Notes under the pieces: model-generated
Told to the model about the DNA's origin: nothing
Seen by the model: only the letters and a program-made list of their open reading frames with translations
The model's database searches: none
Source of the DNA: Lysobacter terrestris
Lineage (GTDB): Bacteria > Pseudomonadota > Gammaproteobacteria > Xanthomonadales > Xanthomonadaceae
Assembly: GCF_014489475.1 (NCBI RefSeq)
Contig: NZ_CP060820.1
Coordinates: forward strand, 2,868,001-2,932,000
Reading direction: 5' to 3'
DNA length: 64,000 nt
Shown here: positions 7,865 to 20,654 of the stretch, in pieces
How the letters are laid out: each line of letters begins with the position of its first letter
Position numbering within the stretch: the first letter of the stretch is position 1
Translations under genes and position numbers: made by a program

Positions 7865-9061
7865 ATGGCCAACAAAGACATCGTCCTCGCCTTCTCCGGC
7901 GGCCTCGACACCAGCTTCTGCGTTCCCTACCTGCAGGAGCGCGGCTGGAACGTGCACACCGTGTTCGCCGATACCGGCGGCGTGGATGCGGAGGAACGCG
8001 CCTTCATCGAGCAGCGCGCCGCCGAACTCGGCGTGACGTCGCACGTGACCGTCGATGGCGGTCCCGCGATCTGGGAAGGCTTCGTCAAGCCGTTCGTGTG
8101 GGCGGGCGAGGGCTACCAGGGCCAGTACCCGCTGCTGGTCTCCGACCGCTACCTGATCGTCGACGCGGCGCTGCGCCGTTGCGCGGAGCTCGGCACCAAG
8201 GCCATCGCGCACGGCTGCACCGGCATGGGCAACGACCAGGTGCGTTTCGATCTCGCGGTGAAGGCGCTGGGCGATTACGAGATCGTCGCGCCGATCCGCG
8301 AAATCCAGAAGGAACACACCGAGGTCCGCGCCTACGAGCAGAAGTACCTGGAAGAGCGCGGCTTCGGCGTGCGCGCCAAGCAGAAGGCCTACACGATCAA
8401 CGAGAACCTGCTCGGCCTGACCATGTCCGGCGGCGAGATCGACCGCTGGCAGGCGCCGGGCGAGGGCGCGCGCGGCTGGTGCAAGCCGCGCGCCGAGTGG
8501 CCGACGGAAGCGCTGCGGGTGAAGGTCAGCTTCGTCAATGGTGAAGCGGTCGCGCTCAACGGCGAGAAGATGGAGGGCCACACACTGCTGGCCCGACTCA
8601 ACTCGCTGTTCGCGGCGTACGGCGTGGGCCGCGGCATCTACACCGGCGACACGACCATCGGCCTCAAGGGCCGCATCATCTTCGAAGCCCCGGGCCTGAT
8701 CTCGCTGCTGACCGCGCATCGCGCGCTGGAAGAAACCGTGCTCAGCAAGCAGCAGAACCGCTTCAAGCCGGAGGTGGCGCGCAAGTGGGTGGAGCTGGTG
8801 TACGAAGGCTTCTTCCACGATCCGCTCAAGACCGACCTGGAAGCGTTCCTCGCCTCCAGCCAGTCCACCGTCACCGGCGACGTCGTGCTGGAAACGCAGG
8901 GCGGCGTAGTCAATGCCGTGGCCATCGAGTCCAAGCACATCCTCAACGCCAAGGGCGCGACCTACGCGCAGGCGGCGGACTGGGGCGTGGCCGAGGCCGA
9001 AGGGTTCATCAAGCTGTTCGGCATGAGCAGCACGCTGTGGGCCGAGGTCAACCGCAGCTGA
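7865..9061 (+). CDS. argG: argininosuccinate synthase
   Basis: 398 aa from ATG 7865. It joins citrulline and aspartate using ATP. The N-terminal P-loop is A-F-S11-G-G-L-D-T-S, the ATP-pyrophosphatase signature, followed by V-F-A-D-T-G-G. Further family blocks such as [14 protein letters not shown] and T-I-N-E-N-L-L-G are present, and the length is normal. No strong ribosome-binding site is visible before the ATG; the palindrome at 7830-7847 lies in the leader. In this pathway the acetyl group is removed by ArgE before this step, so substrate supply depends on the next gene. Confidence 0.97.
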   Translation: MANKDIVLAFSGGLDTSFCVPYLQERGWNVHTVFADTGGVDAEERAFIEQRAAELGVTSHVTVDGGPAIWEGFVKPFVWAGEGYQGQYPLLVSDRYLIVDAALRRCAELGTKAIAHGCTGMGNDQVRFDLAVKALGDYEIVAPIREIQKEHTEVRAYEQKYLEERGFGVRAKQKAYTINENLLGLTMSGGEIDRWQAPGEGARGWCKPRAEWPTEALRVKVSFVNGEAVALNGEKMEGHTLLARLNSLFAAYGVGRGIYTGDTTIGLKGRIIFEAPGLISLLTAHRALEETVLSKQQNRFKPEVARKWVELVYEGFFHDPLKTDLEAFLASSQSTVTGDVVLETQGGVVNAVAIESKHILNAKGATYAQAADWGVAEAEGFIKLFGMSSTLWAEVNRS

Positions 9062-9073
9062 TTCGGTGTTGTC

Positions 9074-9169
9074 CGTCATCCCCGCGAAGGCGGGGATCCA
9101 TGGACGTTGCTTTCCATGGTTGTCGGACGACAGCAACGTCCATGGGTTCCCGCCTGCGCGGGAACGACG
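9074..9169. repeat. REP-like palindromic element between argG and argE
   Basis: Begins CGTCATCCCCGCGAAGG and ends with the inverted arm (CCGCCTGCGCGGGAACGACG). Each arm is itself a small hairpin, and the inner part GGACGTTGC/GCAACGTCC also pairs. It belongs to the same family as the element at 62852-62934 inside icmF, sharing GCAACGTCCATGG. Such elements are common between genes in Xanthomonadaceae. Confidence 0.85.
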
Positions 9170-9204
9170 AGCGATAAGCACCAAGGTAACTTTCGGAACG
9201 ATCA

Positions 9205-10317
9205 ATGCTCTCTTCGGTACTCAAACACCTCGAAGCCCTGGTGTCCTACGACACCCGCAACCCGCCGCGCGACATCGGCACCGGCGGCATCTTCGACTAC
9301 CTGCGCTCGCAGCTCGACGGTTTCCGCATCGAAGTGACCGACTTCGGCGCCGGCGCGGTGTCGATGCTGGCGGTGCGCGGCAATCCGTCGCGCCTGTTCA
9401 ACGTGCATCTCGACACGGTGCCTTCGTCGCCGGCCTGGAGCGCCGATCCGCACGTGCTGCGTGTGACGAGCGACCGCGCCATCGGCCTGGGCGCCTGCGA
9501 CATCAAGGGCGCGGCGGCCGGGTTGCTCGCCGCGGCAGCGGTGACGCAGGGCGATGCGGCGTTCCTCTTCAGCACCGACGAGGAAGCCAACGACGCACGC
9601 TGCATCGCCGGCTTCCTCGCCAAGGAGCATGGCTTCCGTGAAGTGATCGTCGCCGAGCCGACGCGCTGCGAGGCGGTGCTGGCGCACCGTGGCATCAGTT
9701 CGGTGCTGATGAAGTTCCGCGGCCGCGCGGGCCATGCTTCCGGCGCCGATGCGATGCAGGCTTCGGCCCTGCACCAGGCGGTGCGTTGGGGCGACGCGGC
9801 GCTGGATTTCGTCGAGTCGCAGCAGCACCAGCGCTTCGGTGGCCTTACCGGCCTGCGCTTCAACATCGGCCGCATCGAGGGCGGCATCAAGGCCAACATG
9901 ATCGCGCCCGCCGCAGAGCTGCGTTTCGGCTTCCGGCCGCTGCCGTCGATGTCGATCGATGCCTTGCACGAGCGCTTCGGCGCGATGGTGGATGTCGGCG
10001 CGATCGAGCACTACGAGGAGACCTTCCGCGGTCCGCCGCTGCCCGCGGGCGACGTCGCCAACGCGGAACAGCGCAGGCTGGACGGCCGCGACCTCGCCGA
10101 CGCGCTGGACCTGCCGATCGGCAACGCCGTCGACTTCTGGACCGAGGCCTCGCTGTTCTCCGCCGCCGGCCTGACCGCCATCGTCTACGGGCCCGGCGAC
10201 ATCGCCCAGGCGCACACCGCCGACGAGTGGGTCGCCCTCGAACAACTGCAGCGCTACACCGAATCCGTTACCCGCATTCTTGGAGCGCCCACTTCCGGCG
10301 CGAATCCCCCGCAATGA
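9205..10317 (+). CDS. argE: acetylornithine/acetylcitrulline deacetylase (M20 family)
   Basis: 370 aa from ATG 9205, a di-zinc M20 peptidase-like amidohydrolase. Metal and catalytic residues are visible: His68-x-Asp70 (F-N-V-H-L-D-T-V-P), Asp99 (G-A-C-D-I-K-G), Glu126-Glu127 (S-T-D-E-E), Glu151 and a C-terminal A-H-T-A-D-E-W His. In Xanthomonas the counterpart deacetylates N-acetylcitrulline made by ArgF', giving citrulline for ArgG. The order argF'-argG-argE fits this. The gene overlaps argB by four bases (ATGA). Confidence 0.93.
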   Translation: MLSSVLKHLEALVSYDTRNPPRDIGTGGIFDYLRSQLDGFRIEVTDFGAGAVSMLAVRGNPSRLFNVHLDTVPSSPAWSADPHVLRVTSDRAIGLGACDIKGAAAGLLAAAAVTQGDAAFLFSTDEEANDARCIAGFLAKEHGFREVIVAEPTRCEAVLAHRGISSVLMKFRGRAGHASGADAMQASALHQAVRWGDAALDFVESQQHQRFGGLTGLRFNIGRIEGGIKANMIAPAAELRFGFRPLPSMSIDALHERFGAMVDVGAIEHYEETFRGPPLPAGDVANAEQRRLDGRDLADALDLPIGNAVDFWTEASLFSAAGLTAIVYGPGDIAQAHTADEWVALEQLQRYTESVTRILGAPTSGANPPQ

Positions 10318-11639
10318 TGACTTCCGTACACGACATCCAGACCCGCCAGACCATCGTGCGCCTGCTTTCGAGCATGGCCAGCGCGAAGGAGATTTCGCAG
10401 TACCTCAAGCGCTTCTCGCAGCTGGATGCGGCGCGCTTCGCCGTGGTCAAGGTCGGCGGCGCGGTCATGCGCGACGACCTCGACGCATTGACCTCGTCGC
10501 TGGCGTTCCTGCAGGACGTGGGCCTGACGCCCATTGTCATCCACGGTGCGGGCCCGCAGTTGGACGAGGAACTGTCGGCCGCGGGCATCCAGAAGCAGAC
10601 CGTCAACGGCCTGCGCGTGACCTCGCCCGAGGCGCTGGCGATCGTGCGTCGCGTGTTCCTCGCGCAGAACCTGAAGCTGGTCGAGGCGCTGCAGGCCAAC
10701 GATGCGCGTGCCACGTCGATTGTGTCCGGCGTGTTCGAATCCGACTTCCTCGACCGCGGCACCTACGGCCTGGTGGGAGAGGTGAAGAAGGTGCACCTCG
10801 CGCCGATCGAGACCAGCCTGCGCGCGGGTTCGATCCCGGTCATCGCCAGCCTGGGCGAAACCGCCGGCGGCCAGATCCTCAACATCAACGCCGACTTCGC
10901 CGCCAACGAGCTGGTGCAGGTGCTGCAGCCGTACAAGATCGTGTTCCTGACCGGTACCGGCGGCCTGCTCGACGGCGAGGGCAAGGTCATCGATTCGATC
11001 AACCTGTCGACCGAATACGACCATCTGATCCAACAGCCGTGGATCAACGGCGGCATGAAGGTGAAGATCGAGCAGATCAAGGACCTGCTGGACAAGCTGC
11101 CGTTGTCCTCGTCGGTGTCCATCACCAAACCGGCGGAACTGGCGAAGGAACTGTTCACCCACAAGGGATCGGGCACGCTGGTCCGGCGCGGCGAGCGCGT
11201 GCTGGAGGCGTCGAGCTGGCAGCAGCTGGACCTGGAGCGCCTGCGCAACCTGATCGAATCCGCCTTCGGTCGTCGCCTGTTGCCCGACTACTTCGAGCGC
11301 ACGCGCCTGCACCGCGCCTACGTCAGCGAGAACTACCGCGTGGCGGTGATCCTGACGGCGGAGGATGCCGGCACCTACCTCGACAAGTTCGCCGTGCTCG
11401 ACGAAGCGCAGGGCGAAGGCCTAGGCCGCGCGGTGTGGCAGGTGATGCGCGAGCAGAACCCGAGCCTGTTCTGGCGCTCGCGCCACGGCAATCCGGTGAA
11501 CCCGTTCTACTACGGGGAAAGCGACGGCTGCCTCAAGGAGGAGAAGTGGAAGGTGTTCTGGTACGGCATGGACGGTTTCGATGCGATCGCGCGCTGCGTG
11601 GCGCATTGCCGCGGCCGCGCCGCGACGCTGAAGGACTGA
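10314..11639 (+). CDS. argB: bifunctional N-acetylglutamate kinase / N-acetylglutamate synthase
   Basis: 441 aa from ATG 10314 (a second ATG follows at 10317). Residues about 40-285 are an amino-acid kinase fold (V-V-K-V-G-G-A near residue 45, I-H-G-A-G-P-Q, N-I-N-A-D). The remaining ~150 residues are a GNAT-type acetyltransferase domain (Y-R-V-A-V-I-L-T … L-D-K-F-A-V … G-E-G-L-G-R-A-V-W). This matches the Xanthomonas NAGS/K arrangement, which both acetylates glutamate and phosphorylates the product and is more like vertebrate NAGS than E. coli ArgA. It overlaps argE and is followed after one base by the next gene. Confidence 0.94.
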   Translation: MMTSVHDIQTRQTIVRLLSSMASAKEISQYLKRFSQLDAARFAVVKVGGAVMRDDLDALTSSLAFLQDVGLTPIVIHGAGPQLDEELSAAGIQKQTVNGLRVTSPEALAIVRRVFLAQNLKLVEALQANDARATSIVSGVFESDFLDRGTYGLVGEVKKVHLAPIETSLRAGSIPVIASLGETAGGQILNINADFAANELVQVLQPYKIVFLTGTGGLLDGEGKVIDSINLSTEYDHLIQQPWINGGMKVKIEQIKDLLDKLPLSSSVSITKPAELAKELFTHKGSGTLVRRGERVLEASSWQQLDLERLRNLIESAFGRRLLPDYFERTRLHRAYVSENYRVAVILTAEDAGTYLDKFAVLDEAQGEGLGRAVWQVMREQNPSLFWRSRHGNPVNPFYYGESDGCLKEEKWKVFWYGMDGFDAIARCVAHCRGRAATLKD

Positions 11640-11640
11640 G

Positions 11641-12250
11641 ATGAGCGCACGGGAGTTTCCCCAGGCATGGACACAGGCGCCCGCGCTGCGCGGCGCGCAC
11701 GTGACGCTGGAACCGCTGCAGGCGGCGCACGCGGACGGCCTGCGTGCCGCGCTGGGCGACGGTGAACTGGCCAGCTTCTGGTACACCAACGTGCCGACGC
11801 CGGAAGGTGTCGAGCGCTACCTCCAGTCGGCGCTGGACGGGCAGGCCGCCAAGCAGATGCTGCCGTTCGCGGTACGCACCGCTGCGGGCGAAATCGTCGG
11901 CACGACGCGCTACTACGAGCTCGATCCGACGGTGCCGCGGCTCAACATCGGTTACACCTGGTACGCGAAGCACGTCCAACGCACCGGCCTGAACACCGAA
12001 GCCAAGCTGTTGCTGTTGAGGCATGCCTTCGAAACGCTGGGCTGCATTGCCGTTGGCTTCGAGACCAGCTGGTTCAACCACGCCTCGCGCACGGCGATCG
12101 CGCGGCTGGGCGCGAAGCAGGACGGCGTCCTGCGCAACCACAAGCGCCACGCCGATGGCAGTCCGCGCGATACCGTGGTGTTCTCCATCCTCGATTCGGA
12201 ATGGCAGGCGGTGAAGCGCAACCTGCAGCACAGGCTGGAGTCGCACCGCC

Positions 12251-12258
<8 letters not shown>
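11641..12258 (+). CDS. GNAT acetyltransferase, RimJ/RimL type
   Basis: 205 aa starting one base after the argB stop. The pattern R-G-x-H-V-T-L-E-P-L at the N-terminus, I-V-G-T-T-R-Y-Y, an acetyl-CoA region with N-T-E-A-K-L-L-L-L, and [11 protein letters not shown]-x-A-I-x-R-L-G are typical of the Acetyltransf_3 group, which modifies protein N-termini or small amines. It is embedded in the arginine block and overlaps argC by eight bases, so it is co-translated. Whether it has a role in arginine synthesis is unknown. Confidence 0.85.
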
Positions 12259-13195
<937 letters not shown>

Positions 13196-13200
13196 ACAGC

Positions 13201-13273
13201 CGTCATCCCGAGCGCAGCGAGGGGCCTGCTTTTCCCTGGCTGACAGCAGATCCCTCGCTGCGCTCGGGAAGAC
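13201..13273. repeat. palindromic intergenic repeat between argC and argH
   Basis: Inverted arms ATCCCGAGCGCAGCGAGGG (13205-13223) and CCCTCGCTGCGCTCGGGAA (13252-13270), about 28 bases apart, with GTCAT/GAC flanks like the REP-type elements elsewhere in the window. It may stabilise the upstream mRNA or simply be a dispersed element. Confidence 0.8.
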
Positions 13274-13290
13274 ACAAGGGAAATATCGCA

Positions 13291-14580
13291 ATGTCCGATC
13301 TGCTCTGGCAAAAACCCGGCGTCAAGGTCGACGCACGCATCCAGGCGTTCCTCGCCGGAGAGGACGTGATCCTCGACCGCGAGTTCTTCCTGTTCGACAT
13401 CGAGGCCAGCCGCGCGCATGCCGAAGGCCTGCAGCAGATCGGCATCCTTGCGGCCGACGAGCTGGACGGCATCCGCCGCGAACTGGCGACGCTGGCGGAG
13501 GACTACCGCGCCGGTCACTTCGTCCTCGACGAGCGTTTCGAAGACGGGCATTCGGCGATCGAATCCCGCCTGATCGAACGCCTCGGCGATGCCGGTCGTC
13601 GCATCCACACCGGCCGCAGCCGCAACGACCAGATCCTGGTCGCCACGCGCCTGTGGCTGAAGGACCGGCTCGCGCGCGTCGCCGCGCTGTGCCGTGAATC
13701 CGCGGAAATCGCGTTGGCCCGCGCCGAGGCCGAAAGCACGCTGCCGTTGCCGGGCTACACGCACCTGCAGCGCGCCGTGGTCTCCTCGTGCGGCATGTGG
13801 TGGGCGGCCTGGGCCGAGGGCTTCATCGATGATGCGCTGCGTGCGCAGCAGACGCTGGCCTGGGTCGATGCGAACCCGCTCGGCAGCGCCGCCGGCTACG
13901 GCGTCAACCTGCCACTGGCGCGCGAACACACCACGCAGGCGCTCGGCTTCGGTCGCATGCAGGTGTCGGCGGCCTACGCGCAGCTGTCGCGTGGCAAGTT
14001 CGAGATGGCGGCGATCGAGGCGCTGTCGTCCGCGCTGCTCGACCTGCGCCGCCTGGCCTGGGACCTGAGCCTGTTCACCAGTGCCGAATTCGGCTTCGTG
14101 AAGCTGCCGTCCGAGTACACCACCGGCAGCTCGATCATGCCGAACAAGCGCAACCCCGACGTGATCGAACTGATGCGCGCCACCTATGCCGCTGCTGCGG
14201 CCGCGCGCACCGAGATCGAACAACTGCTGTCGCTGCCGTCCGGCTACCATCGCGACCTGCAGTTCTCCAAGGGCGCGATCTTCCACGCCTTCGGGCGCGG
14301 CCTGGGCGCGCTGGAGCTGTTGCCGGACCTGTTGCGCAACCTCGAATGGAAGCCGGACGCCATGCGCGCCGCGCTCGACCCGTCGATGTACGCCACCGAT
14401 CTCGCCGTCGATCTCGCGCGCCAGGGCATGCCGTTCCGCGACGCCTACAAGCAGGCGGCTGATCCGGCACGTTGGGCGCAAGGCGACCCCGACGCCAGCC
14501 TCGCCGCACGGGTATCGCCCGGTGCCGCGGCCGACCTGCGCCTGGATGTCCTGCGCGCGCGCTGCGAGGCGCTGGGCTGA
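13291..14580 (+). CDS. argH: argininosuccinate lyase
   Basis: 429 aa from ATG 13291, with AAGGGAAA upstream (13276-13283). It splits argininosuccinate into arginine and fumarate. Superfamily landmarks are H-T-G-R-S-R-N-D-Q, the G-Y-T-H-L-Q-R-A loop, and the flexible catalytic loop [12 protein letters not shown] at residues 279-290. The length is slightly shorter than the usual ~460. The stop overlaps the proB start (TGATG). Confidence 0.95.
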   Translation: MSDLLWQKPGVKVDARIQAFLAGEDVILDREFFLFDIEASRAHAEGLQQIGILAADELDGIRRELATLAEDYRAGHFVLDERFEDGHSAIESRLIERLGDAGRRIHTGRSRNDQILVATRLWLKDRLARVAALCRESAEIALARAEAESTLPLPGYTHLQRAVVSSCGMWWAAWAEGFIDDALRAQQTLAWVDANPLGSAAGYGVNLPLAREHTTQALGFGRMQVSAAYAQLSRGKFEMAAIEALSSALLDLRRLAWDLSLFTSAEFGFVKLPSEYTTGSSIMPNKRNPDVIELMRATYAAAAAARTEIEQLLSLPSGYHRDLQFSKGAIFHAFGRGLGALELLPDLLRNLEWKPDAMRAALDPSMYATDLAVDLARQGMPFRDAYKQAADPARWAQGDPDASLAARVSPGAAADLRLDVLRARCEALG

Positions 14581-15733
14581 TGGACGCGCACGCCTTCGGC
14601 GCGCAGGCGTTGCCGGCATGGCGACGCGCCGTGCTGAAGGTGGGCAGCAGCCTGCTGGCGGCGGACAGCGGCGGCGTCTCCGAACGTTATGCCGCCGGAC
14701 TCGCCGCGTTCGTGACGCGCAGTCGCGAGCAGGGGCGCGAGGTGGTTATCGTGTCGTCCGGTGCCGTCGCGGCCGGGCGCGGCGTATTGCACACCGAAGC
14801 CGCGGGCCTCACCCAGCGGCAGGCGCTGGCCGCGCTGGGGCAGGCGCACGTGATCGCGCTGTGGCAGCGCCTGTTCTCGGTGCCTGTCGCGCAGGTGCTG
14901 CTCAGCCATGACGACCTGCGCAACCGCCGCCGCTACCTCAACGCGCGCGCCACGCTGCGCGAACTGTTGCGCCTGCAGGTCGTGCCGGTGGTCAACGAGA
15001 ACGACACCGTCGCGGTCGACGAGCTGAAGCTCGGCGACAACGACAATCTCGCCGCCGTGGTCGCGGCCCTGGTCGATGCCGACGTGCTGCTGATCGCCAC
15101 CGACATCGCCGGGCTGTACAGCGGCCATCCCGTGCGCGATCCGCAGGCCAGGCCGGTGCCACAGGTCGAACGGATCACGCCGGAGATCGTGAAGATGGCG
15201 GCCGGCGAAGCGGGGACGCTCGGCACCGGCGGCATGCGCACCAAGCTCGAGGCCGCGGGCAAGGCGGCGGCCGCGGGCATCGACACGCTGCTGTTCTGCG
15301 GTCGCGACGGCGATGTCGTCGCCGCGCTCGCGGAGGGTCGCCTGCACGGCACCTGCATCCGCGCCCACGGCGACCGCCTGCTGGCGCGCAAGCTCTGGCT
15401 GCGCAACGCGCCCGCCGGCCTGCATGGCGTTCGCGTCGACGCGGGCGCGGCGCAGGCGTTGGGAGCGCGCGGCGCCTCGTTGCTGCCGGGCGGCGTCGTC
15501 GCCGTCGAAGGCGAATTCGGACGCGGCGACCTGATCGAAGTGCGGCTGGCCGGCGACACCGGCGATACCGTCCTGGCGCGCGGCCTCGCCCAGTACAACG
15601 CGACCGACCTGCGTCGCATCGCCGGCCGGCACAGCCGCGACATCGAAACCATCCTCGGTTACCGCTATGGAGAAGCCGTGATCCACCGCGACGACCTGGT
15701 GCTGCTGCCCATGGACGCACGGGCGGAGAACGC

Positions 15734-15737
<4 letters not shown>
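14580..15737 (+). CDS. proB: glutamate 5-kinase
   Basis: 385 aa from ATG 14580, overlapping the argH stop by one base. It phosphorylates glutamate in proline synthesis. The N-terminal amino-acid kinase domain has [24 protein letters not shown] and G-D-N-D-N-L. Residues about 275-370 are a PUA domain, as in E. coli ProB. Its placement behind argH and before proA links the two glutamate-derived pathways in one transcript. Confidence 0.96.
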
Positions 15738-16999
<1,262 letters not shown>

Positions 17000-17055
17000 A
17001 CGCGCCGCCCCGGATGTCCGCGGCCGATGCCCGCGACTCAATTCGGGATCCAGAA

Positions 17056-17083
17056 CGAAAAACGCCGGCGCAAGGCCGGCGTT
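17056..17083 (-). terminator. terminator for tRNA-Pro
   Basis: Inverted repeat AACGCCGGC (17061-17069) and GCCGGCGTT (17075-17083) with a five-base loop. On the minus strand it ends in a T run (complement of 17057-17062), placing it directly downstream of the tRNA. Confidence 0.85.
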
Positions 17084-17097
17084 CTTCGTGGATCGAT

Positions 17098-17174
17098 TGG
17101 TCGGGGAGACAGGATTTGAACCTGCGACTTCTACGTCCCGAACGTAGCGCTCTACCAGGCTGAGCTACACCCCG
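17098..17174 (-). tRNA. tRNA-Pro(CGG)
   Basis: 77 nt, including an encoded CCA (complement of 17098-17100). The cloverleaf reads acceptor CGGGGTG/CTCCCCG, D stem GCTC/GAGC, anticodon stem CTACG/CGTAG around loop TTCGGGA (anticodon CGG, decoding CCG), and T loop TTCAAAT. The acceptor contains one U-U mismatch at positions 6-67, although the other six pairs are sound. It is a single-copy unit on the minus strand with its own terminator. Confidence 0.95.
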
Positions 17175-17337
17175 ACGGCAGAGCCCGGCATTCTAAAGGT
17201 GCGATTCGTTCCGGGCAAGTGGTCAGTTGCCATGACCTGCGGATCGGGCCCGCGCGGGCCACCGCCAGTTAAACTGTGAAGCCGCGCATAGCCGCCGGAT
17301 TCCCGCTTCCGGGTATCCCCGATTTCTGGAGTTTCGC

Positions 17338-18738
17338 TTGATCAAGCCGCGTACCCCGCCCGGCGTCATGGAGTTGTTGCCTCCTGACCAGATCGCCTTC
17401 CAGCGCATGCTGGACGTGATCCGCCGCAACTACGAACGCTTCGGCTTCCTGCCGGTGGAAACGCCGGTGATGGAGCTGTCCGAGGTGCTGTTGACCAAGT
17501 CCGGCGGCGAGACCGAGCGGCAGGTGTATTTCGTCCAGTCCACCGGCGCCCTGGCCAAGTCCGCGGAAGCTGGATCGCCCGACGGGGTGCCGGAGCTGGC
17601 GCTGCGCTTCGACCTCACCGTGCCGCTGGCCCGCTATGTCGCCGAGCACGAGCACGACCTCGCGTTCCCGTTCCGCCGCTACCAGATGCAGCGCGTGTAC
17701 CGCGGCGAGCGTGCCCAGCGCGGCCGTTTCCGCGAGTTCTACCAGTGCGACATCGACGTGATCGGCAAGGATGCACTGAGCGTGCGTTTCGACGCGGAAA
17801 TCCCGGCGGTCATCCATTCGGTGTTCTCCGAACTGGACATCGGTGCCTTCACCATCCAGATGAACAACCGCAAGCTGATGCGCGGCTTCTTCGAGGCGCA
17901 GGGCGTCGCCGATGGCGAGCTGCAGGCGCTGGTCTTGCGCGAGGTCGACAAGCTCGACAAGCGCGGCGAGGACTACGTGCGCGAGACGCTGACGGGCGAG
18001 GGCTTCAATCTCGCAGCCGATGCGGTCGACCGCATCATGGCCTTCGTCAAGGTGCGCTCGACCTCGCATGCCGATGCGCTGGCGCAGCTGGCGGCGCTGG
18101 GTGATCACGAGGCCCTGCGCGAAGGCGTGGCCGAACTGCGCGAAGTGCTGGAGCTGGTCCGCGCCATGGGCGTGCCCGAGTCGCACTACGCACTGAACTT
18201 CTCCATCGCGCGCGGCCTGGATTACTACACCGGCACCGTGTACGAGACCACGCTCAACGACTACCCGCAGATCGGTTCGATCTGCTCGGGTGGCCGCTAC
18301 GAGAACCTGGCCAGCCACTACACCAAGTCCAAGCTGCCGGGCGTGGGCATCTCCATCGGCCTGACCCGCCTGTTCTGGCAGCTGCGCGAGGCGGGCCTGC
18401 TCGGCAACGCCGCGGGCAGCACGGTGCAGGTGCTGGTGACGCAGATGGACGCCGCGCACCTGCCGCATTGCCTGTCCGTTGCCGGCGACCTGCGCCGCGC
18501 CGGTTTCAACACCGAAGTGGTGATGGAAGCCGGCAAGCTCGCCAAGCAGTTCAAGTACGCCGACCGCGCCGGCATCCGCTTCGTGATCGTGCTCGGCGAG
18601 GATGAAATCGCCAACGGTACGGTGACGGTGAAGGACCTGCGCCGCGAAGACCAGTTCACCATCGACCGCCACGAACTCGTGAGCGCACTGCGCGTGGAAC
18701 TCGCGCAGGCCGAAGCATTGCAGGGCACCCACGCATGA
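17338..18738 (+). CDS. hisS: histidyl-tRNA synthetase
   Basis: 466 aa from a TTG at 17338, preferred because GGAG (17328-17331) lies six bases upstream and the N-terminus I-K-P-R-T-P-P-G matches class II HisRS. The next ATG (17368) would remove this conserved part. Class II motif 2 ([12 protein letters not shown]), [12 protein letters not shown] and the histidine-specific [11 protein letters not shown] are present. The C-terminal anticodon-binding domain follows. The stop overlaps the start of the ammonia-lyase-like gene (ATGA), an unusual partner. Confidence 0.95.
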   Translation: MIKPRTPPGVMELLPPDQIAFQRMLDVIRRNYERFGFLPVETPVMELSEVLLTKSGGETERQVYFVQSTGALAKSAEAGSPDGVPELALRFDLTVPLARYVAEHEHDLAFPFRRYQMQRVYRGERAQRGRFREFYQCDIDVIGKDALSVRFDAEIPAVIHSVFSELDIGAFTIQMNNRKLMRGFFEAQGVADGELQALVLREVDKLDKRGEDYVRETLTGEGFNLAADAVDRIMAFVKVRSTSHADALAQLAALGDHEALREGVAELREVLELVRAMGVPESHYALNFSIARGLDYYTGTVYETTLNDYPQIGSICSGGRYENLASHYTKSKLPGVGISIGLTRLFWQLREAGLLGNAAGSTVQVLVTQMDAAHLPHCLSVAGDLRRAGFNTEVVMEAGKLAKQFKYADRAGIRFVIVLGEDEIANGTVTVKDLRREDQFTIDRHELVSALRVELAQAEALQGTHA

Positions 18739-20621
18739 AATCCATTCGCCTCGACGGACGCTCGCTGACGCGGGCGCAACTGGTCGCGGTCGCGCACGGC
18801 GCGACCGTCGAACTCGAACCCACGCAGCTGCCCGCCGTGCAGCGGGCGGCCGACTTCCTCGCCGAGCAGGCGCGCCGCGAGGAGCCGATCTACGGCGTCA
18901 ACACCGGCTTCGGCAGCAACGCCGACAAGCTGCTGGGCGCGCACCGCGTGCGCGATCACCTGCCGGGTGCGGAAAAGAACGCCGAAACGCTGCACGAGGA
19001 ACTGCAGCGCAACCTGATCGTCACCCACGCCGTGTGCGTGGGCGAACCGTTCGCACCGGAAGTCGTGCGCGCGATGCTGTGCATCCGCATCAACACGCTG
19101 ATGCGCGGCCACTCGGGCATCCGGGTGGAGATCCTGCAGGCGCTGACCGCGATGCTCAACGCCGGCGTGGTGCCGGTGGTGCCGCAGCTGGGTTCGGTCG
19201 GCGCGAGCGGCGACCTCGCGCCGCTGTCGCACCTGGCCATCGTGCTGCTCGGCGGCGGCGAAGCCTTCTACCAGGGCGAACGCCTCGCCGGCGGCGAAGC
19301 GCTGGCGCGCGCCGGCCTGCAGCCGGTGAAGCTGTCGTACAAGGAAGGCCTGGCGCTGAACAACGGTACCGCGCAGATGCTGGCGACCGGCGTGCTCGCG
19401 CTGGCGAAGCTCGAGGCGCTGGTGGAAACCGCCGACCTTGCCGCGGCGATGACCATCGACGCCTTCGCCGGCCGCCTCGGCGCGTTCGCGGAAGAAGTGC
19501 ACGCGCTGCGCCCGCACCCGGGCCAGGTCGAAACCGCCGCGAACCTGCGTCGCCTGCTCGAAGGTTCCACCCTCAGCGACATCGCCTACCACCTGGTGCC
19601 GCGCTTCCGCCAATGGCAGCCGGAGAGCTGGGACAGCGCGGAGTTGCAGCAACTGCGCTTCGACATCGGCTGGGACTGGGTGCCGTTCACCCAGCGCCAC
19701 GGCCGCGAGAAGTTCTACCAGCGCTTCCGCCCGTTCCGTGGCGGCAAGAAGCACCAGCCGCAGGACAGCTACTCGCTGCGCTGCATCCCGCAGGTGCACG
19801 GCGCGGTGCGCGACGCGCTGGCGCAGGCCGCGCGTGTGCTCGACATCGAACTCAACGCACTGACCGACAACCCGATCGTGTTCCCGGATGCGAAGGCGGA
19901 ATTTGTCGAGCAGCAGGTGATCTCCGCCGGTCACTTCCACGGCATGCCGCTGGCATTGGCGATGAGCTACGTGAAGGCCGCCATCCCGGTGCTGGCGAGC
20001 ATTTCCGAGCGCCGCCTCAACAAGCTCGTCGACAGCGCCACCAACGACGGCCTGCCGGGCTTCCTGATCGGCAACGAGGACGGCACCGAATCGGGTTTCA
20101 TGATCGTGCAGTACACCGCGGCGGCGATCGTCAACGATCTCGCCAGCCGCGCCATGCCGGCGTCGGTGTATTCGATTCCGACCAGCGCGAACGCCGAGGA
20201 CCACGTGTCCATGGGCGCCAACGAGGCGCGGCACGTGCTCGCGATGGCCGACGACCTGGGCAAGGTGCTGGGGCTGGAGCTGTACACAGCCGCGCAGGCG
20301 CTGGACCTGCGCCGCGACATGATCAACGCGGCGCGCGGATTGGCGGTGCGCACCGATGCCGCAGGCCTCGCCGCGAAGGTGGCGGGCGGTCCGGCGGCGG
20401 GCAGCGAGGACCGCGACGGCTTCCTGGGCGAAGTGGAAAGCCTGCGCGTCGAACTGGCGAATGCCGACGCCTTCCATCCGGGCAACGCCGTGGCGCGCGC
20501 GCACGCGGCGATCCGCGAGCAGCTGCCGTTCTTGGCCCGCGACCGCGCACTCGATGGCGAAGTCGCCACCGCCGTGCGCCTGGTCAAGGAAGGCGTCGTT
20601 CTCGCCGCCGCGCGCGGCTGA
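18735..20621 (+). CDS. histidine/aromatic ammonia-lyase family protein, enlarged
   Basis: 628 aa from ATG 18735, overlapping the hisS stop by four bases. The MIO cofactor triad Ala157-Ser158-Gly159 is in [37 protein letters not shown] and the N-E-D-G-T … S-A-N-A-E-D-H-V-S blocks are also present. The selectivity position reads V-T-H-A, closer to the S-H of histidine ammonia-lyase than to the H-L of tyrosine lyases, so histidine is the likelier substrate (inference). Bacterial HutH is about 510 aa. The surplus is a W/F/R-rich stretch of about 50 residues (roughly 286-338) just before Q-D-S-Y-S-L-R-C, plus a longer C-terminus. No hutU/I/G genes are nearby. Confidence 0.85.
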   Translation: MKSIRLDGRSLTRAQLVAVAHGATVELEPTQLPAVQRAADFLAEQARREEPIYGVNTGFGSNADKLLGAHRVRDHLPGAEKNAETLHEELQRNLIVTHAVCVGEPFAPEVVRAMLCIRINTLMRGHSGIRVEILQALTAMLNAGVVPVVPQLGSVGASGDLAPLSHLAIVLLGGGEAFYQGERLAGGEALARAGLQPVKLSYKEGLALNNGTAQMLATGVLALAKLEALVETADLAAAMTIDAFAGRLGAFAEEVHALRPHPGQVETAANLRRLLEGSTLSDIAYHLVPRFRQWQPESWDSAELQQLRFDIGWDWVPFTQRHGREKFYQRFRPFRGGKKHQPQDSYSLRCIPQVHGAVRDALAQAARVLDIELNALTDNPIVFPDAKAEFVEQQVISAGHFHGMPLALAMSYVKAAIPVLASISERRLNKLVDSATNDGLPGFLIGNEDGTESGFMIVQYTAAAIVNDLASRAMPASVYSIPTSANAEDHVSMGANEARHVLAMADDLGKVLGLELYTAAQALDLRRDMINAARGLAVRTDAAGLAAKVAGGPAAGSEDRDGFLGEVESLRVELANADAFHPGNAVARAHAAIREQLPFLARDRALDGEVATAVRLVKEGVVLAAARG

Positions 20622-20654
20622 TCGAGATCGATCGAAGCGACAGTCGGGGCGGCG

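Noticed and set aside
9066-9200. Short frame V-I-P-A-K-A-G-I-H between argG and argE
   Set aside because: It is a translation of a REP-like element in intergenic DNA, followed by argE in another frame. It is not a gene.
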